Below, piece by piece: positions 43,828-56,689 of a stretch of DNA of 64,000 nucleotides (position 1 is its first letter; every line of letters starts with the position of its first letter). The stretch comes from Takakia lepidozioides (Eukaryota > Streptophyta > Takakiopsida > Takakiales > Takakiaceae): positions 44,640,001 through 44,704,000 of the forward strand of contig CM060733.1 in the NCBI GenBank assembly GCA_030704615.1, read 5' to 3'. Position numbers and translations under genes: made by a program. Under the pieces are notes generated by a model that searched no databases, had not been told where the DNA came from, and saw nothing but the letters and a program-made list of their open reading frames with translations.

Positions 43828-46283
43828 TCAGACTGACTCTATGATATGACGCATCAGCATTTCCTGCCTGTCCGGCCCCAAGCCCCACTGTTTCCCTTTC
43901 AAGAACTCGTTGTACCTGCTTTGTTGCATAATTGACCTCACAATGTCCTCCGTTGTGGGAGTGAGGATGTCCACCAGATGCGCCGCAGAGGAGGCACGCC
44001 AGGAAGAATGCACTGATTCTGCCATGTTTGTCGTCGGCATGTCGGTGTCGGAGTCGAGACACATTTCCTGCACAAGCACATGTTGAGGTTACAAACAAGT
44101 TACAAATAATGCCAAGAACAATATTCAACGGGACGCGAATTCGTCCAATTCACCTCCCGCATATAGTCGCCGAACTGGAGAAAACGATAATGCCACCATG
44201 CTAGCCAACTGACCATTGCTCCCTCATCTGATTTTTTTACAGCACCTGACGATGTCCACCAAGCCCGTATACATGCAAACTGTGTCTCTGCATCATCCAA
44301 GGTGGGAGCGCGCTTCCACGCAAGACACATGGAACGGTGCTCCTCTCTGAAATCTGGCACCTCGAGCCTGGCTGTGTACTGCGACAAGCTCTGCAGAAAA
44401 TGGAACCCACAAGATCTCTCCTTGCCTTCCATGGGAACATTGGGGTCATCCCCGTACACCCTTTGGATGGCAGCCCAATTTGCTTGTGCGTTGTCTGCCA
44501 TGAAACCACGGAAATTGGGAGGGGGCAATCCCGCCCTGGCCATCTGTTCGTTTATTCCCTGCCAAAGAAGCATCTCCGATTGTGTGTCCTCTCCTTTCAT
44601 CTCACAAATAGCAATTGTCATTAGCATCCTGCAGTGGGTGTCGTAGACATGTGCACCCATTGTCACCCACTGGTGATTTGTAATTCGCTTGATATGGTCG
44701 AACATGACCCAATTGTTTGACAAGTCCCCACTCGTCATCCTGTCGACCAGTTCGACGCCGCTGCTAGGTCCACACGTGGACATTTTGAATACGAAACAAC
44801 GATCTACCTCGGTCCCTTGTCCTGGAAACCTACTTCCATGAATGTAGTCATATCCACATCGTCGCTTCACCTCCAGAATGGAGTGCATATCCGAGCCACG
44901 CCCAATTTTTTGTTTGCATGAGACAATGTGGTTTCGGACATTCGGTGAACAGACATGGGACACTGACTCCAGCAATGCCTCCATTTCCTTGTCATCGAGA
45001 GGAACTCTATCAGAGCCGTCTTCCGACATAATTCTGGCCAATGCCATCTTATGGGCGGCTTGCAGCTGTATCCGTTTGGGTTTGGCACCCGTGTCTCAAC
45101 TTAACCTCCTCATGAACGAGCTGCTCTGCCTCGTGGGCAGCCTCCCGCGAGTTCCCCTCGCCAATTTGTGACAATGGGAACCAATGTGTATGCAAGCTCG
45201 GGTGAGGTCAGGGAAACGGTGCAACACATAGAACTGCTTGGCATTACAAACATACATGCAGTGTGGTGGTTCTTTGCAATGTGCACACTTAAATGTGGAG
45301 TTCGGAACCTTCTCCTGAGCTCGAAATGGTTGATGAGCTGTGCCTGTCCAATCGGTCTTGTTCCTGTGACCTTTGGATTTAAAGTGGAAGCAAGTTGGGG
45401 AGAAACACCGCAACGCGCCCGCACAAACAACGTAGCGCACCCGCACACCATCCAGCATCTTCATGCTGGTGGTTTGGGTGACGCACCAAGGATGACCGTC
45501 ATGTTTTCTATCCATATCTGTCAACATTCTGGACGCCCTCGAGTAGTCCGTCCGAGGAGGGAACTCAAAGAAGATATTACCATCGACGTCTGCGGGAAGG
45601 CATGTAACGGATCTAATTGCGAACTTGCTGTAGTCCAGCCCGGCCAGCTCCGAGCGGTGTCCCTCCATGTGAAGCCCTCGCAGAATATCAAGAATGGAAT
45701 GAACTGCGGTGCTCGTGCTGGGAATATGACTCCCTCGTCCACTGACATCCATTGAGGACTTGCCTGATCTCCAGGACGATCTCGGAACTTCCATGACCTC
45801 GTCTGAGTCGGACAGGTTGTGAACAACCCGGTTCTCGCTCGTCTCCATTGATGGGTTCGGCTCTGGATTTTCTTCGTTGCAGACTTCTCTCTTTGAGGTA
45901 CCCACTCTCTGATTTGCGGATTGTTTCGTGGAAGGTGCCAGGATAGAAGGTACATTTGGCGGGCAAATGAAGTCCCCAACAGCCCTGTATATGACGTTGT
46001 CCGATGGTGGAACTCGCCATTCCCTACCATTGCCGAAATCATCATGGAGCACAACAATACTCTCGACAACAACGCCGTTTGAGTCCTTCCTTTCCTCCTC
46101 CAAAAAAACCGACCTCGGTTTCAGGTGGTATCGAACGCACAGATATTTCTCCATCACCCGACAGATGTCCCCTCTGCATGGAAATGAAGCTATATGCTCG
46201 TGAGGAGGGCAGTACACTGTAGCGCTCGGGTTTTCCGCCGTGGGAGATGTGCACACAAGACTGCTAGGATGGCGTTCGGGCAA
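43828..46283 (-). pseudogene. MULE-like transposase (frame-disrupted)
   Basis: The first segment (46283-45180) has an N-terminal Cys/His-bearing region (CFHFKSKGH, FKCAHCKEPPHC) and ends in HIGSHCH. Between about 45175 and 45090 a different frame reads REAAHEAEQLVHEEVKLR. The first frame, with a TGA at 45096-45098, then resumes as KPKRIQLQAAHKMALARI, so two compensating indels are likely. The core (45047-44100) shows FDHIKRITNHQWVTMGAHVYD, then FMADNAQANWAAI, then CGFHFLQSLSQY, the spacing of a MULE DDE domain. A short intron precedes the last exon (44067-43828) with MPTTNMAESVHSSW, the post-catalytic block typical of this family. No SWIM finger follows. The product would cut and move a DNA transposon. 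Terminal inverted repeats were not identified. Confidence 0.72.
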
Positions 46284-46792
46284 GCTCCCTGGTAGAAGGG
46301 GGATGCAGCAAGGGGAAGGAATGCGGTGCCGATTTGCCCGAGCGACGAAGCCTGTTCCAAATCCAGGGAGCCCACTATCTCAAAAATCCACAGTCAGAGT
46401 GTTAATGGTCTTTGCGCAATAACTACCAACGGTATGCAGTCAGAAAGTATATGACCAGTGCATATGCGCTGTGCAAACCAATAATTGTGGGGTCTGACAA
46501 GAAGCGTGGGTGGCGACCGTGCCAGCACCTTCCCCATGGGCAGAGGGAACTGACAGAGGTGGCATTCCAGTGGGTCCGATTGCAAGATTGACTGCCAGAC
46601 CCTCGCTGCGAAAAGTCAACATTCAACAAAATGCAACATCGCACAAAAATCATACTTTGGTTCAAAGGAGACATTTTTATTAATAATGAACTGTGACAAG
46701 TATGCATGCCCTCACAAATCGAGGGAAGCCAGAAGTATGCATGCAATCCATGCTCAGGTAAGTTGGAAATTCGTTCCAGTGTTGCACTGTTC
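46284..46792. other. no supported gene
   Basis: Intergenic stretch with one degenerate AATGCGGTGCCGATTTG palindrome near 46320. Confidence 0.5.
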
Positions 46793-47359
46793 TCACCAAG
46801 AAGCTAGAACTTCGATTGCCCTCTCAATGAGCTCACGACTGACAGGGTGTCGGTAGGTGAAGACAATGGATGCAGCCCGTTTGCCTTTGGTGTAGTGGAC
46901 AATGGTGTCATGTCCTCCGATATATGCACCATCGTAAATCGAGATCTTTGTTGTGGAGACTCTGTGTCCATAGGACTCATCCTCGTAGCTTATGAGAATG
47001 TCCCCATACACTGTTTGGGATGGAATCCTCTCTGGCACGTACGTACACCCGATGCAATCCTCGTAGGCCCACTGGCAGCACCTCCAATGATGTAGTAAGG
47101 CCGTGCGACTTTTGGGGATGTTCCATGCAGGCGGATAGTGCAGATCAACGATTCGTAGGCACCACAGCCGCGCAAGCCCGTCCCCGCGAGGCTGATCGTG
47201 GAAGCCAGGAAGGTACTCGAGAGCGGAAAGGTGCACCCGCCTCTACTGAGAGTGGTCTATCCAATCCTGCAGGTATATGAAAATATCCCCTGACTTGAGC
47301 GAGAAGTCCCATGGGGTCAGATTTTTGTTTGGGTAGTTGATTGGATTCCCGCACGCCAT
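46793..47359 (-). pseudogene. unknown ~185-aa family, copy 4 (one in-frame TAG)
   Basis: Starts MACGNPINYPNK at 47359, in register with the other copies, and reads GDIFIYLQDWIDHSQ, then TAG at 47243-47245. In the same frame it continues with HLSALEYLPGFHDQP, LRIVDLHYPPAW, SRTALLHHWRCCQWA, CIGCTYV, YGDILISYEDESYG, SIYDGAYIGGHDTIV, TYRHPVSRELIERAIEVL. Only this stop separates it from an intact frame, so readthrough, a recent null allele and sequencing error are all possible. The GGCGCC array starts about 200 bp upstream of its ATG. Confidence 0.75.
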
Positions 47360-47559
47360 CGCCGAATATTGACAGTCCTGCCAGGAAGCAAACAGGGAGC
47401 GCAGGGAGGGGGTCGTGGGGGGGGGTGGCCGGATTAAGAGAGAGGAGCACAAAGCGAGGGTGTTGTTGTTATCGCGGTTTGAAACGGAAGTGGCAAATGG
47501 CAAAGAAAAAGAGAATTTAGTTGGACATGGCGTCAAATCGGAGGGTGACGGCCCCACGT

Positions 47560-49570
47560 GCCTGCCAGATAACAGGCCCCAGATGGAAAAACGGCGCCAC
47601 ATTTCCATTCGAGGCCGACCGTATGAAGTCGACACGGGGGGGAACCCGACACCTCCCTTAACCCTAAACTTCCCCCGGACGGACAACGGCGCCGAAATTT
47701 CCATCCGACGCCGCCCGGACGAAGTCGTCTTGGGGGGAGAGGCCGACGCTTGGCTGAGAGAGAACATCCCCCGGATGGAAATTCGGCGACGAAGTTCAAT
47801 CCGGGGCCGCCCGGATGAAGTCGGCTGAAGGGGAGAAGCCGGCATCGGGCCGACAGAGAACATCCCCCGGATGGAAATTCGGCGCCGAATTTCCATCCGG
47901 GCCCCCCCAAAGGAACTCGTGTCGGGGGGTGAGGTCGAAAACTGGCCGACATAAAACCTCCCCGGATGGAAAAACGGCGCCGAATTTCCATCTGGGGCCG
48001 TTTGGATGCAGTCGGCTCGGGGGGAGAGGCCGGCACCTGGCCGTCAGATTACAACCCCCGGATGGAAATTAGGCATCGAATATCCAACAGAGGCCGCCCG
48101 GATGAAGTCGCTTCGGGGGGTGAGGTCGAAAACTGGCCGACATAAAACCTCCCCGGATGGACAAACGGTGCCGAATTTCCATCCGGGGCCGTTCGAATGC
48201 AGTCGGCTCGGGGGGAGAGGCCGGCACCTGGCCATCAGATTACAACCCCCGGATGAAAATTCGGCACCGAATATCCAACAGGGGCCGCCCGGATGAAGTC
48301 GCCTCGGGGTAGAGAGGCCGGCACCTGGCCGACAGAGAACATCCCCCGGATGGAAATTCGGCGCCGAATTTCCATCCGGGGCTGTTCGGATGCAGTCGGC
48401 TCGGGTGGAGAGGCCGGCACCTGGCCGACAGAGAACATCCCCCTCATGGACAGTCGGCGCCGGTTTTCCATCCTACAGGGCACCAGTTTACTTGCAAGAT
48501 GGAAATCGGCGCCGAATTTCCATCAAGCGGGTAAGCGATATCGCAGCCGGATGCAAAACTGGCGCCGAATTTCCATCTTGCAAGTAAACTGGTGCCCTGC
48601 AGGATGGAACGGCCGGATGGAAATTCGGCAACGAATTTCCATGTATGACGTAAGCGGGATGGAAAAGAAGCAAGGAATTTTTCTCTAGCAGACGAGAATT
48701 CCTTGAAAAACGTGTCTAAAAGTGGACTTCAGCCACAAAACTGAAGGTTTAGTGTCTTTTTAGACCAAAAAACGCTTAAAACTGCATGCAAGGACAGAAA
48801 ATTGTTCCTGAAGGGGCCCCAGACGCAAACATCCAGCCGGCGTCGGATGGAAATTCGGCGCCAAATTTCCATCCGGTGGATGTTCTCTGTCGGCCCGGTA
48901 CCGGCCTCTCCCCCGAGGCGACTTCATCCGACCGGCCCCGGATGGAAATTTGGCGCCGTTTTTCCATCCGGGGATGTTTTCTGTCGACCACGTGTCGGCC
49001 TCACCCTCCGAGATGACTTCCTGCGGGGGGCCCCGGATGGAAATTCGGAGTCGAATTTCCATCCGGGGGATGGTCTCTGTCAGTCCGGTGCGGGCTTCTC
49101 CCTCAGCCGACTTCATCCGGGCGGCGCCGAATTTCCATCCGGAGGATATTCTCTATCGGCGACGTGTCCGCCTGCGGGGGGCCCCGGATGGAAATTCGGC
49201 GCCGAATTTCCATCCGAGGGATGTACTCTGTTGGCCACGTGCCGGCCTCCCCCCGACACGCCTAGTGACGGCGGCCTCGGATGGAAATTCGGCGCCGAAT
49301 TTCCATCCGAGGGATGTACTCTGTCGGCCAGGTGCCGGCCTCTCCCCCCGACACGCCTAGTGATGGCGGCCTCGGATGGAAATTCGGCGCCGAATTTCCA
49401 TCCATCCACGCTCCGAATTACCTGCAGGATGAAAATTTGGCGCCAGATTTCCATCCGGCGTCTCCTGGATGAGAACTGCTCGGGCGGAGGGAGGGCCTCG
49501 TTGCGTCATACTTCATCCGCTGGATGGAAATTCGGCGCCGATTTTTTCCATCCAGTGGGCGATTGACGAA
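47560..49570. repeat. palindrome array 3 (AAATTCGGCGCCGAATTT cores), itself an inverted repeat
   Basis: About 20 copies of GGATGG-AAATTCGGCGCCGAATTT-CCATCC recur about every 115-125 bp. In the left part (to about 48480) spacers run GATGAAGTCGGCTCGGGGGG, AGAGGCCGGCACCTGGCCGA, CAGAGAACATCCCCC. In the right part (from about 48840) the same spacers appear reverse-complemented (GGGGGATGTTCTCTGTCGGC). The turn is around 48480-48840 and includes a non-repeated piece (48690-48800). Long frames reading MEIRRRISIRG on either strand are artefacts of this repeat. Confidence 0.93.
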
Positions 49571-49806
49571 GTCTCGGGGGGATATTCGGTGGGCGCCTGT
49601 GACCGACCACAATACCTGCAACATTTAATGGCGCAGTTGGGCATTAAATGTCCTCCGCCGTCGGTTTTGAACCGGGGTGGCGACACAGGGATTCCGCGCT
49701 TGCTTCCCGGATACGCCTTGGAAACCCGATGCTAAACTTGGATGAACTTCTATTTGAGGCATGTACGCACACATACTGCGAGATCTTTTTTCTTTTGCTG
49801 GGACTT

Positions 49807-50962
49807 ATGCCACGTGGAGAAGGGCGTGGCTCTCCTGAGAGAGACCCCACATCCAGACCGTGGCGGAAGCTGAAGGCTTTGTACTACGGGCGACGTCCAA
49901 CCTCTCGCATGGCCAAACTTAAGCTCCAGCAGGAGATTCCATTGTCTTGCTCACAACCCGCGCCAACTGAAGCCGAGCACTCTCAGGCAAGCCACTTCCT
50001 CTTTTGCTTTGTGTAACATGTGCGGTTTTCTTCATTTTTTGGTTTGTTTTCGCATCTTCAGCCTGGCAGCCCTGGAAGCGCATGGTTGCATTGCAAAAGC
50101 AGGAGTTGCTGAGAAGAATGATCAAGGTCAGAGTGGTTAGAAAGGAGCCAGGTCGTTGCTGCATTCAGATTTGCAACAGGGTGCACACCTCGCTGTAGAT
50201 AACAGGTTGCATCTTGGAATTAAGGAAATCCATGCTGAGCTGAGAAGATTGTCTGAGCAGATGAAGTGCCTTCAAAACATTTCACCCTGTTTTCCCGTCT
50301 TATGGAATTCGTGTTCATTTGTTCATCGTGTTCATGTTACCGGTTGAGTGAACCTTAGATAGTTTGCAATGCGTGTGCAAAGCCGGCAGCTCTGGAGAAG
50401 GCTGCTTGTGCATGTCATTCTTAGGCATTGGTTGGATTTGTTTTCATTGTTGTTCCATGCCACTCCATACTTGGTTTTGTTTTGTTTTCATTGTTGTTCC
50501 ACGATTGTTGCGATGGTGGTTGCGCTGCTCATTGCGATGGTGGTTTTCTTTCCATGTTGGTTCTCACGATTTTTGGGGATGACAGAGTGACGACAAGTCC
50601 GGCACGCTGGTGGTATCATCGACAGCTCCAACTGCTCGAGCAGTCACTCCAAAAGCCGCTACTCATCGCATGTTTGGATCGCCCAACTTGGGGCGGGAGG
50701 GCAAACTAAAACCTTTTGTTGGTGGACGGGAGGACCTGCAGCGAGAGTACGACAGAATAGGCATTGGGGAGGTTGGTGCAGGCGGCATGGTAGGTGAAGG
50801 GCGTCGGATGAGGACAGCAGATCCGGCAATGGAGGATGTTGATACACATGCAGTAGGGCCCGCCCACGCAAAGAAGAAGAAGAAAGCCAAGCACATTGAA
50901 TCCCCGGCGAGAGAGCCGTCACGGGCTACAGAGGGGGGAGTGAGCAAGGCGCGCGAGGGTGT
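49807..50962 (+). pseudogene. ParB/methyltransferase-like fusion, copy 3, N-terminal part cut by element B
   Basis: Starts MPRGEGRGSPERDPTSRPWR and continues KLKALYYGRRPTSRMAKLKL, matching the KLRKLYFGRRP start of copy 1 at 2253. Likely exons: 49807-49984 (ends before GCAAGCC), around 50060-50150 (WKRMVALQKQELLRRMI), and 50585-50962 with THRMFGSPNLGREGKLKPF, REDLQREYDRIGIGEVG and a Lys-rich AKKKKKAKHIESPAREPS stretch. The coding sequence stops at 50962, where the LTR of element B begins. The ParB and methyltransferase parts would lie beyond element B, outside the window. Confidence 0.65.
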
Positions 50963-51996
50963 TGTCGCGCGGCTTTTACTCACCCATCCCTTCGCTATTC
51001 GAGGTGGAAACTCCAAGATTGAAGAGTTGGAAATCTCTAAGTACTCAGCCCGCGCAGAACAATCAGTCATGACCTACAGCTAGTGTATCATGGGGGTGTT
51101 TCCTATTTGTTTCCCTTATGGTATTCATGTTAACTATCTTACCATTGATAATTAAGTATCAGTTTACTTTATCAATCTATTGGATTCCATCAACTCATCC
51201 ATTCATTCCACAGCTTCACTCAGATCTCTCTACACAGTGCGATTGTATCGTAAAAGTATCCGATTATGATTTATCAGGTATCAGGCCGAAGCCATTGTGT
51301 CTCTAATCTACTCTACAATATCATTACAGCCTTGCATATATCAAGCATCTACTCATCATCTCTCTATCTTCACTTCCGTTCTTCATCTCTGCCCGATCCC
51401 CTCTCCTCTATCACCAAGAAGTCCTCCTCCGAATGCTGTCCAAATCCCCTCCTCATTCCCCGTTTTCCCTTTATCTTCCTATCCGCGGTTCTAACCGTTT
51501 CCCTCACTAACCGTCGTCTGTGAACTAACATGTTCCCTTCGCAGGTGTTGTTCCCCACAGTCGTTCCCTGTCCTACTCTTCGTTCCCTATGATCGTGACA
51601 GCTGTGTCAAGCTGTGACTGGCTGTGTGAAACTGTGACGGGCTGTGACTGGCTGTGCGACTGTGTTTGGCTGTGTCGGGCTGTGACTGGCTGTGTGGCTG
51701 TGTCGGCTGTGTCGACTGTGTCGGCTGTGTCGGCTGTGTCGGCTGTGACGACTGTGACGGCTGTGTTGGCTGTGTTGGCTGTGACGACTGTGACGACTGT
51801 GACGGGCTGTGTTGGTTGTGTGGGCTGTGATGGCTGTGTGGGCTGTGATGGTTGTGTGGGCTGTGACGGCTGTGTAACCCCCTCTACAGTGCGCTGCTGT
51901 CACCCCTAAGGCTCCTGTTGGTCTCAGTCTGTGCAAAAATTAAGGGTACCCTACAGATCCCGTATAAGTGTCTAAGTCCCCGACAGTCCTCTAACA
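50963..51996 (-). repeat. LTR of element B (3' LTR in element sense)
   Basis: 1034 bp, TGTCGCGCGG to CTAACA, with the CTGTGAC minisatellite at 51590-51890. A minus-strand purine tract (plus-strand CCCCTTCCCCCC) follows immediately. Confidence 0.9.
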
Positions 51997-52027
51997 TTAC
52001 CCCTTCCCCCCTCAAAAAGCCGTGTCC

Positions 52028-55000
52028 TCACGGTTTACTGATTTCTACTAGCAAACCTTTGTGAGTGAGCTCCTTCTTGACGTTGAGAGTTTCGTGGCGG
52101 ACTGTGTGTACGAGCCCGAGGTCTGTTTCTGGTTGACGGAGATGGTTGATCACTACTTGGATAAGTGAGGCCCTCTGGAGGCTGATATCGAGGTAATCTT
52201 TCCGGCATAGGAGATCCCCGTCGCTTCTTCTCTCCATCTGAATTGCATAGTCTTCTCCCATGTCAAAAGAATTCGGTGAAGAAACAGTTGTATCAGAATC
52301 CTCATCGCCTCTCAGGTGTTTTAATTTTCGAACTTTTTGTGTAATCATCTGGGGCATACAATGCTGTCCTACCATGTCTGGAAGTTTGTATTTTACAACA
52401 TGGTGTAACCGCTGAACAGCAAAATTGGTGTAGACACTGAGCTCCTTGTCTGTCCAGGTGAGTGGGGTACCAATTACTGGTGCAGCGTGCAAGTACTTCC
52501 ATGCCACATGTCCCTTATAGAAAATGTCATCAATGCCGAATTTCTGTGTTGACAAATGGTTGCAGGCTGCTTGAAACCATGAGCGAATTTGAGAATCCTT
52601 TTGCATCATAACTTTTGGGTCATATAGGTACATATGAGGTGGCACCGAAGGTAATACCCAATGATCTCCACTAGAATAACTTTGAAAGCGTGTTTGCATC
52701 TTTTGTTGCTCAATGTGGTAACGTACCAGAAAACAAGCAGCGTAGTATAACCCGCACCCCATGACAATACTTGCTATCTCCTTGGTCTTGGTATAAATGA
52801 GTCCATGTACAACCTGGAAAGCAATCAATTCCCTCAACATGGTACCTGCCTCGTGCCAGTATTGTGCAAAGTGATGATCTTCAATATGTCGATTGTTCGG
52901 AAGAACTTTAGTCCTAGTTGCCACTGGCAGCCAAATACGCATGATTTGGTAGTAATGTGCGAATGACTGCGGAGGACTAAATTCTTTCCAAGCCAAATCC
53001 AACATGATGGGAATTTGGTTGAAGGGCATAATCATAGCCCTACTGTACTCCCTTGCAGCTGGAGTGGAGTTTTAGGTGGGTTAAAAGCGGCATTGCCCCA
53101 TACCTCCGGCTGTGGTGGCTGTGGTGTGGTTGTAACCACAGGTTCAGCTACTGGTACAGTGACTTGTTGTGGTGGTGGTGGTACTGGCTCTTGTATCATT
53201 GGCATCTCCTGCACCTCCTGTGAAGACTGAAAAGCCAAAGTTCTGGCTTGTAAATAAGAAGCCATTAGCTGTTCCTGAGGGATATAGACTCTTTGGTCGA
53301 TGTTTGAAGTGAGTTCTTCCACTTGAGTCTGGAGTCCGTCTACATCCTCTTGTAACTCTGCTATCCTACTATAGACATTGTCTATAGTAGTTGTGGCAAT
53401 GTTCTGCACCTGCAGCCTGAGCTCATTCATCTCGCTTTGGGTGAGCTTCCGTGGTGCTTTGCCCTCTACTGGCCCTTGTGCTAACCAGACCTGCATAAGG
53501 CTGTTATCCACCAAGTTGCTTGTGGTCCCCTGAGAGTTTGCTCCTCTCTCAGCTTGTACAATTCCAACTGCTGTTGTAAAGCCTCCATGCGCTTCGCCTG
53601 AGGTTCAACCAATTGCGCATAAGCAGCAAGTAGATTATTGGCTTCCTTCCAAGCCTTGTTAGTGACCGCGATTTCATTTCTATTGGCCATGATGGTTTGT
53701 TGCAACTCCACGATGTGTTCTCTTTGATCAGCTTCAATCTGCCTGTATTGCTTGAAAGTATCTTCATTGCGACAGATTGTATTCTTCATATCGACAATGA
53801 GCTTCATTTGCTCAACATTCTCTTCTTCTGCCTTCGTACATTTTTCCGCTTGACTGTTTATTTCTTTTGTTGATTGGTCAAGCATAGTTGAAATGTAGCA
53901 CATTGTATCGCCATCCTGTTATGCACTGTCTGCAACTCCGTATGTAGTGCATTCAGTTCTTGCAACTTGCTTTCATGCTGCACCTGCATTTGGTATAGCT
54001 GTTGCTTATGTGCTTCGTGCAACTGGTCTTGCGCGAGGCCTGCCTCAATCAATTGTTGCTTGGCCAATTGCAAAGCCATTTCTGTATTTCCCAAGTCCTG
54101 CTTCATCTTGAGAGTGACCTCTTCATCGACCTTGTTTGCACACTCAGTGGCAAGTCGAGCCTCAAACTCCTTCCTGAGTTCCTCTTTCAAGGCTGTCAAT
54201 TGGGTAATTGGAACATGGGATTTGACATAAGTCCCCAACAAATTAAGTGTCCTGCCTATGGAACTCATCAGCATTGCCTGTTGAGGGTCATCATGGTGAG
54301 GTTGCTGCTGTTCCTCCTGATCTTCAACAGTGTGATGTCTCACTAACCATTCAGGCCATTGTCCCACCGGATTTTCTTCCTGAACTACTTCATCTATCAC
54401 CGGTGCTACAGTGTCATGACCTTCCGCCTGTGGTACCTCCGACACAGGTGTGTGTATTATATGCACCTCAGGATTTCCTTGGGCAACTGTTGCACCTCTG
54501 GGATTTCTGTCTCCTTGACCAGACCAGAATATTCATAGAGAAGGTCCCCCTTCTCTATTTCTGCCACTATCTGTTCTGTAGTTGGAATATCTAACCCTTC
54601 ATTTTCCAAATCAATTATTTCTGGTTGAGCTGCATGGATAACTTGTGACCTTGTGACAAGTCGTTCAGGTGGCTGTGATGGTTGTGATGCAGAAGAAGTA
54701 ACTTCCTCCTCCCTCTCCGAAGGTCCTGCTTCCAGTAATAGCATTTCTCTGTGCTGCTGTGCCCCTTCCTGTCCATGAGCTTGGGAAACATTATCATGCG
54801 GAATCCGTGAAGCCAGTGGATCCGCCACTACAGTCTTTCCCGTCTCTGCCTCTTAGTCTCGGGTTGCCCTGCTAGTCCACCCTCACTATGTGAAGAGCCT
54901 TGCTCTTCCATTGCAGTTGTTTCTGGCTCAAACACTCCCATTTCCTTCTTTCTTGCGCATTAAGTATGCCAGAATCAAGGATTATTTGAGCAATGATTGG

Positions 55001-56600
55001 GCCAGACACTATTATAGGAGACTTTGCGGTAGTACCTTGTAATTTTTTCATCTCCTCTACCAGTGCGTTGTACATTATGTCCGCCCATTGTACCTCTCGT
55101 CCCTTCAGGCCTTTGAGTATTTCCTCCGTGAAGGATCTGCTCAAATACTGTTGGTTCTGTTTCATGGCAATCAGAACGTTCAATACCTGGCCTACCTCTT
55201 TTAACCCTGGGTACACAGCCTTGGTACAAGCATAACCCTGAGTTTTAAAGAAACTCAGTCCTATTTGCAGTCTTGCCCTGTGTTGCTCCACATGCACCTG
55301 ACCTGCTGGTAATCGAAACAATTGCTGGAGGTATAGGGGAGTAATCATTAATTCAACTCCCTTCACCGTTGTTGTTCCTGTCCTTGGCTCAAAGTTCTGC
55401 AAAAATTGTAACATGTACTGTCTATGGTGTAGTGTCCAATCTAGGCTTTGCAATCCTTGCAATCTCAGCTCCTCCAGTATCTGTATCGCCTGTGGGGTAG
55501 CAATTTTTGTTTCTGCAGAATCGTGGTGCTCTTCACCCTGATTTCCTCCATTCCTCTCACTCTCTTCATTTTAGACTCACAGAACTGTTTTGGCTGTAAC
55601 AACTGCAGGAATGCCTGTAGTGCACAAAAGCATAAACGTATGGTTGTCGCAGAAAGCTATGGGTAATTTCTTGTAAGCCTGCGGGGCTTGCAAGCATCGC
55701 TCAAGAGAAAAGCTCTGCTCTGTCCTTTCGTGTCTATGCCACTGCGTAAGTAATATTGCGAGCGTATAGTCTGTTAGTTCCTCCATAGTTTCCAAGTTAT
55801 AGCATTGATGGCCTGTCCTGTCGAGACGCCCGTTACTCAGAACGACGCCGCCTCTTGCGCTCAATTTCCCTCCATTTTCTTGATCCTTTCTCTGGTTTTC
55901 TATTGGCTGTATCCGCTGTGACTGGATTTTAGATTTTATCTTCTTTAGTGGACTTTCCCTGTTGGATAGTCCACTAGGATCACACATGTGACAAGAATTC
56001 GGCTTTTCTGTACTTGCCGTTCGTTCCGTTTCCCTTTTTCCGTACTCATTAATGGGCCTGGCTTTCATCCCTTTTGACGGCCGTTCTTGTCTTCTTTCTT
56101 TTTGACACCTGTCCTTGCACTTCATTGTCGGCTGTGTGTGTCGCGCCCTGACCTCCACGTGTCTATTTTTAAAGTAATTTCCGTTTCCTCTTCCGTCATC
56201 CATTTTCCTGAAGTTATTATGTTCCACTTGTCACTGATTCTATGGATGGTGTAACTTTAGTAGGCTGTGTTGAGCTGTGACAGGCTGCTGTGTCATACTG
56301 TGTACGTGTTGTGGTTGTGCTGTGATAGGACTGGATGCACTGTGGTAGCTGTGATAGCGTGGCTGTGACGCTGTTTGTGGTAGGTTGTGATAGGCTGTGT
56401 TGCGCCGTGCTGGGCTGTGATTAGGCTGTGATAGGCTGTGTCGCCTTGCGGGGGATGTTGCCTTGTGTGTGCTGTGATAGGCTGTTGTCACGTTTGTTTG
56501 CCTACCCTGGTCATATATGCTGGGCCTAGCGACAAGTGTTCCATACTCCGTTCGTAACACTGGTGCAGCCCGTGACTGCTCTTGCGGTTCAACATGCAAA
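52028..56600 (-). pseudogene. extra ORF of element B (frameshifted)
   Basis: The same protein as in element A, in pieces: C-terminal domain 53035-52028, coiled-coil parts 54466-53032, acidic linker 54828-54457, helical domain 55462-54872, N-terminal part 56227-55577 and the Tyr-His repeat near 56500-56260. A 5-bp duplication (GGAGT, 53061-53065) shifts the frame before the C-terminal domain, but the codon that is TAG in A is CAG here. The two copies thus carry different defects in an otherwise well-conserved frame. Confidence 0.75.
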
Positions 56601-56689
56601 TCATGCTGCAGGGTTTGTCATGGATACCACTGTACCCCTTCAACTTATTTGCATTGACTCTTCCCAGCATTTCTTTGTTAATGGTTTGT

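Noticed and set aside
47243-49566. Long frames on both strands of array 3 (MEIRRRISIRG repeats)
   Set aside because: They follow from the 118-bp repeat. The same peptide appears on both strands because the core is a palindrome.
51589-51909. Cys/Val/Thr-rich or Ser/His-rich frames in the LTR minisatellites
   Set aside because: They translate the CTGTGAC repeat and change with copy number.
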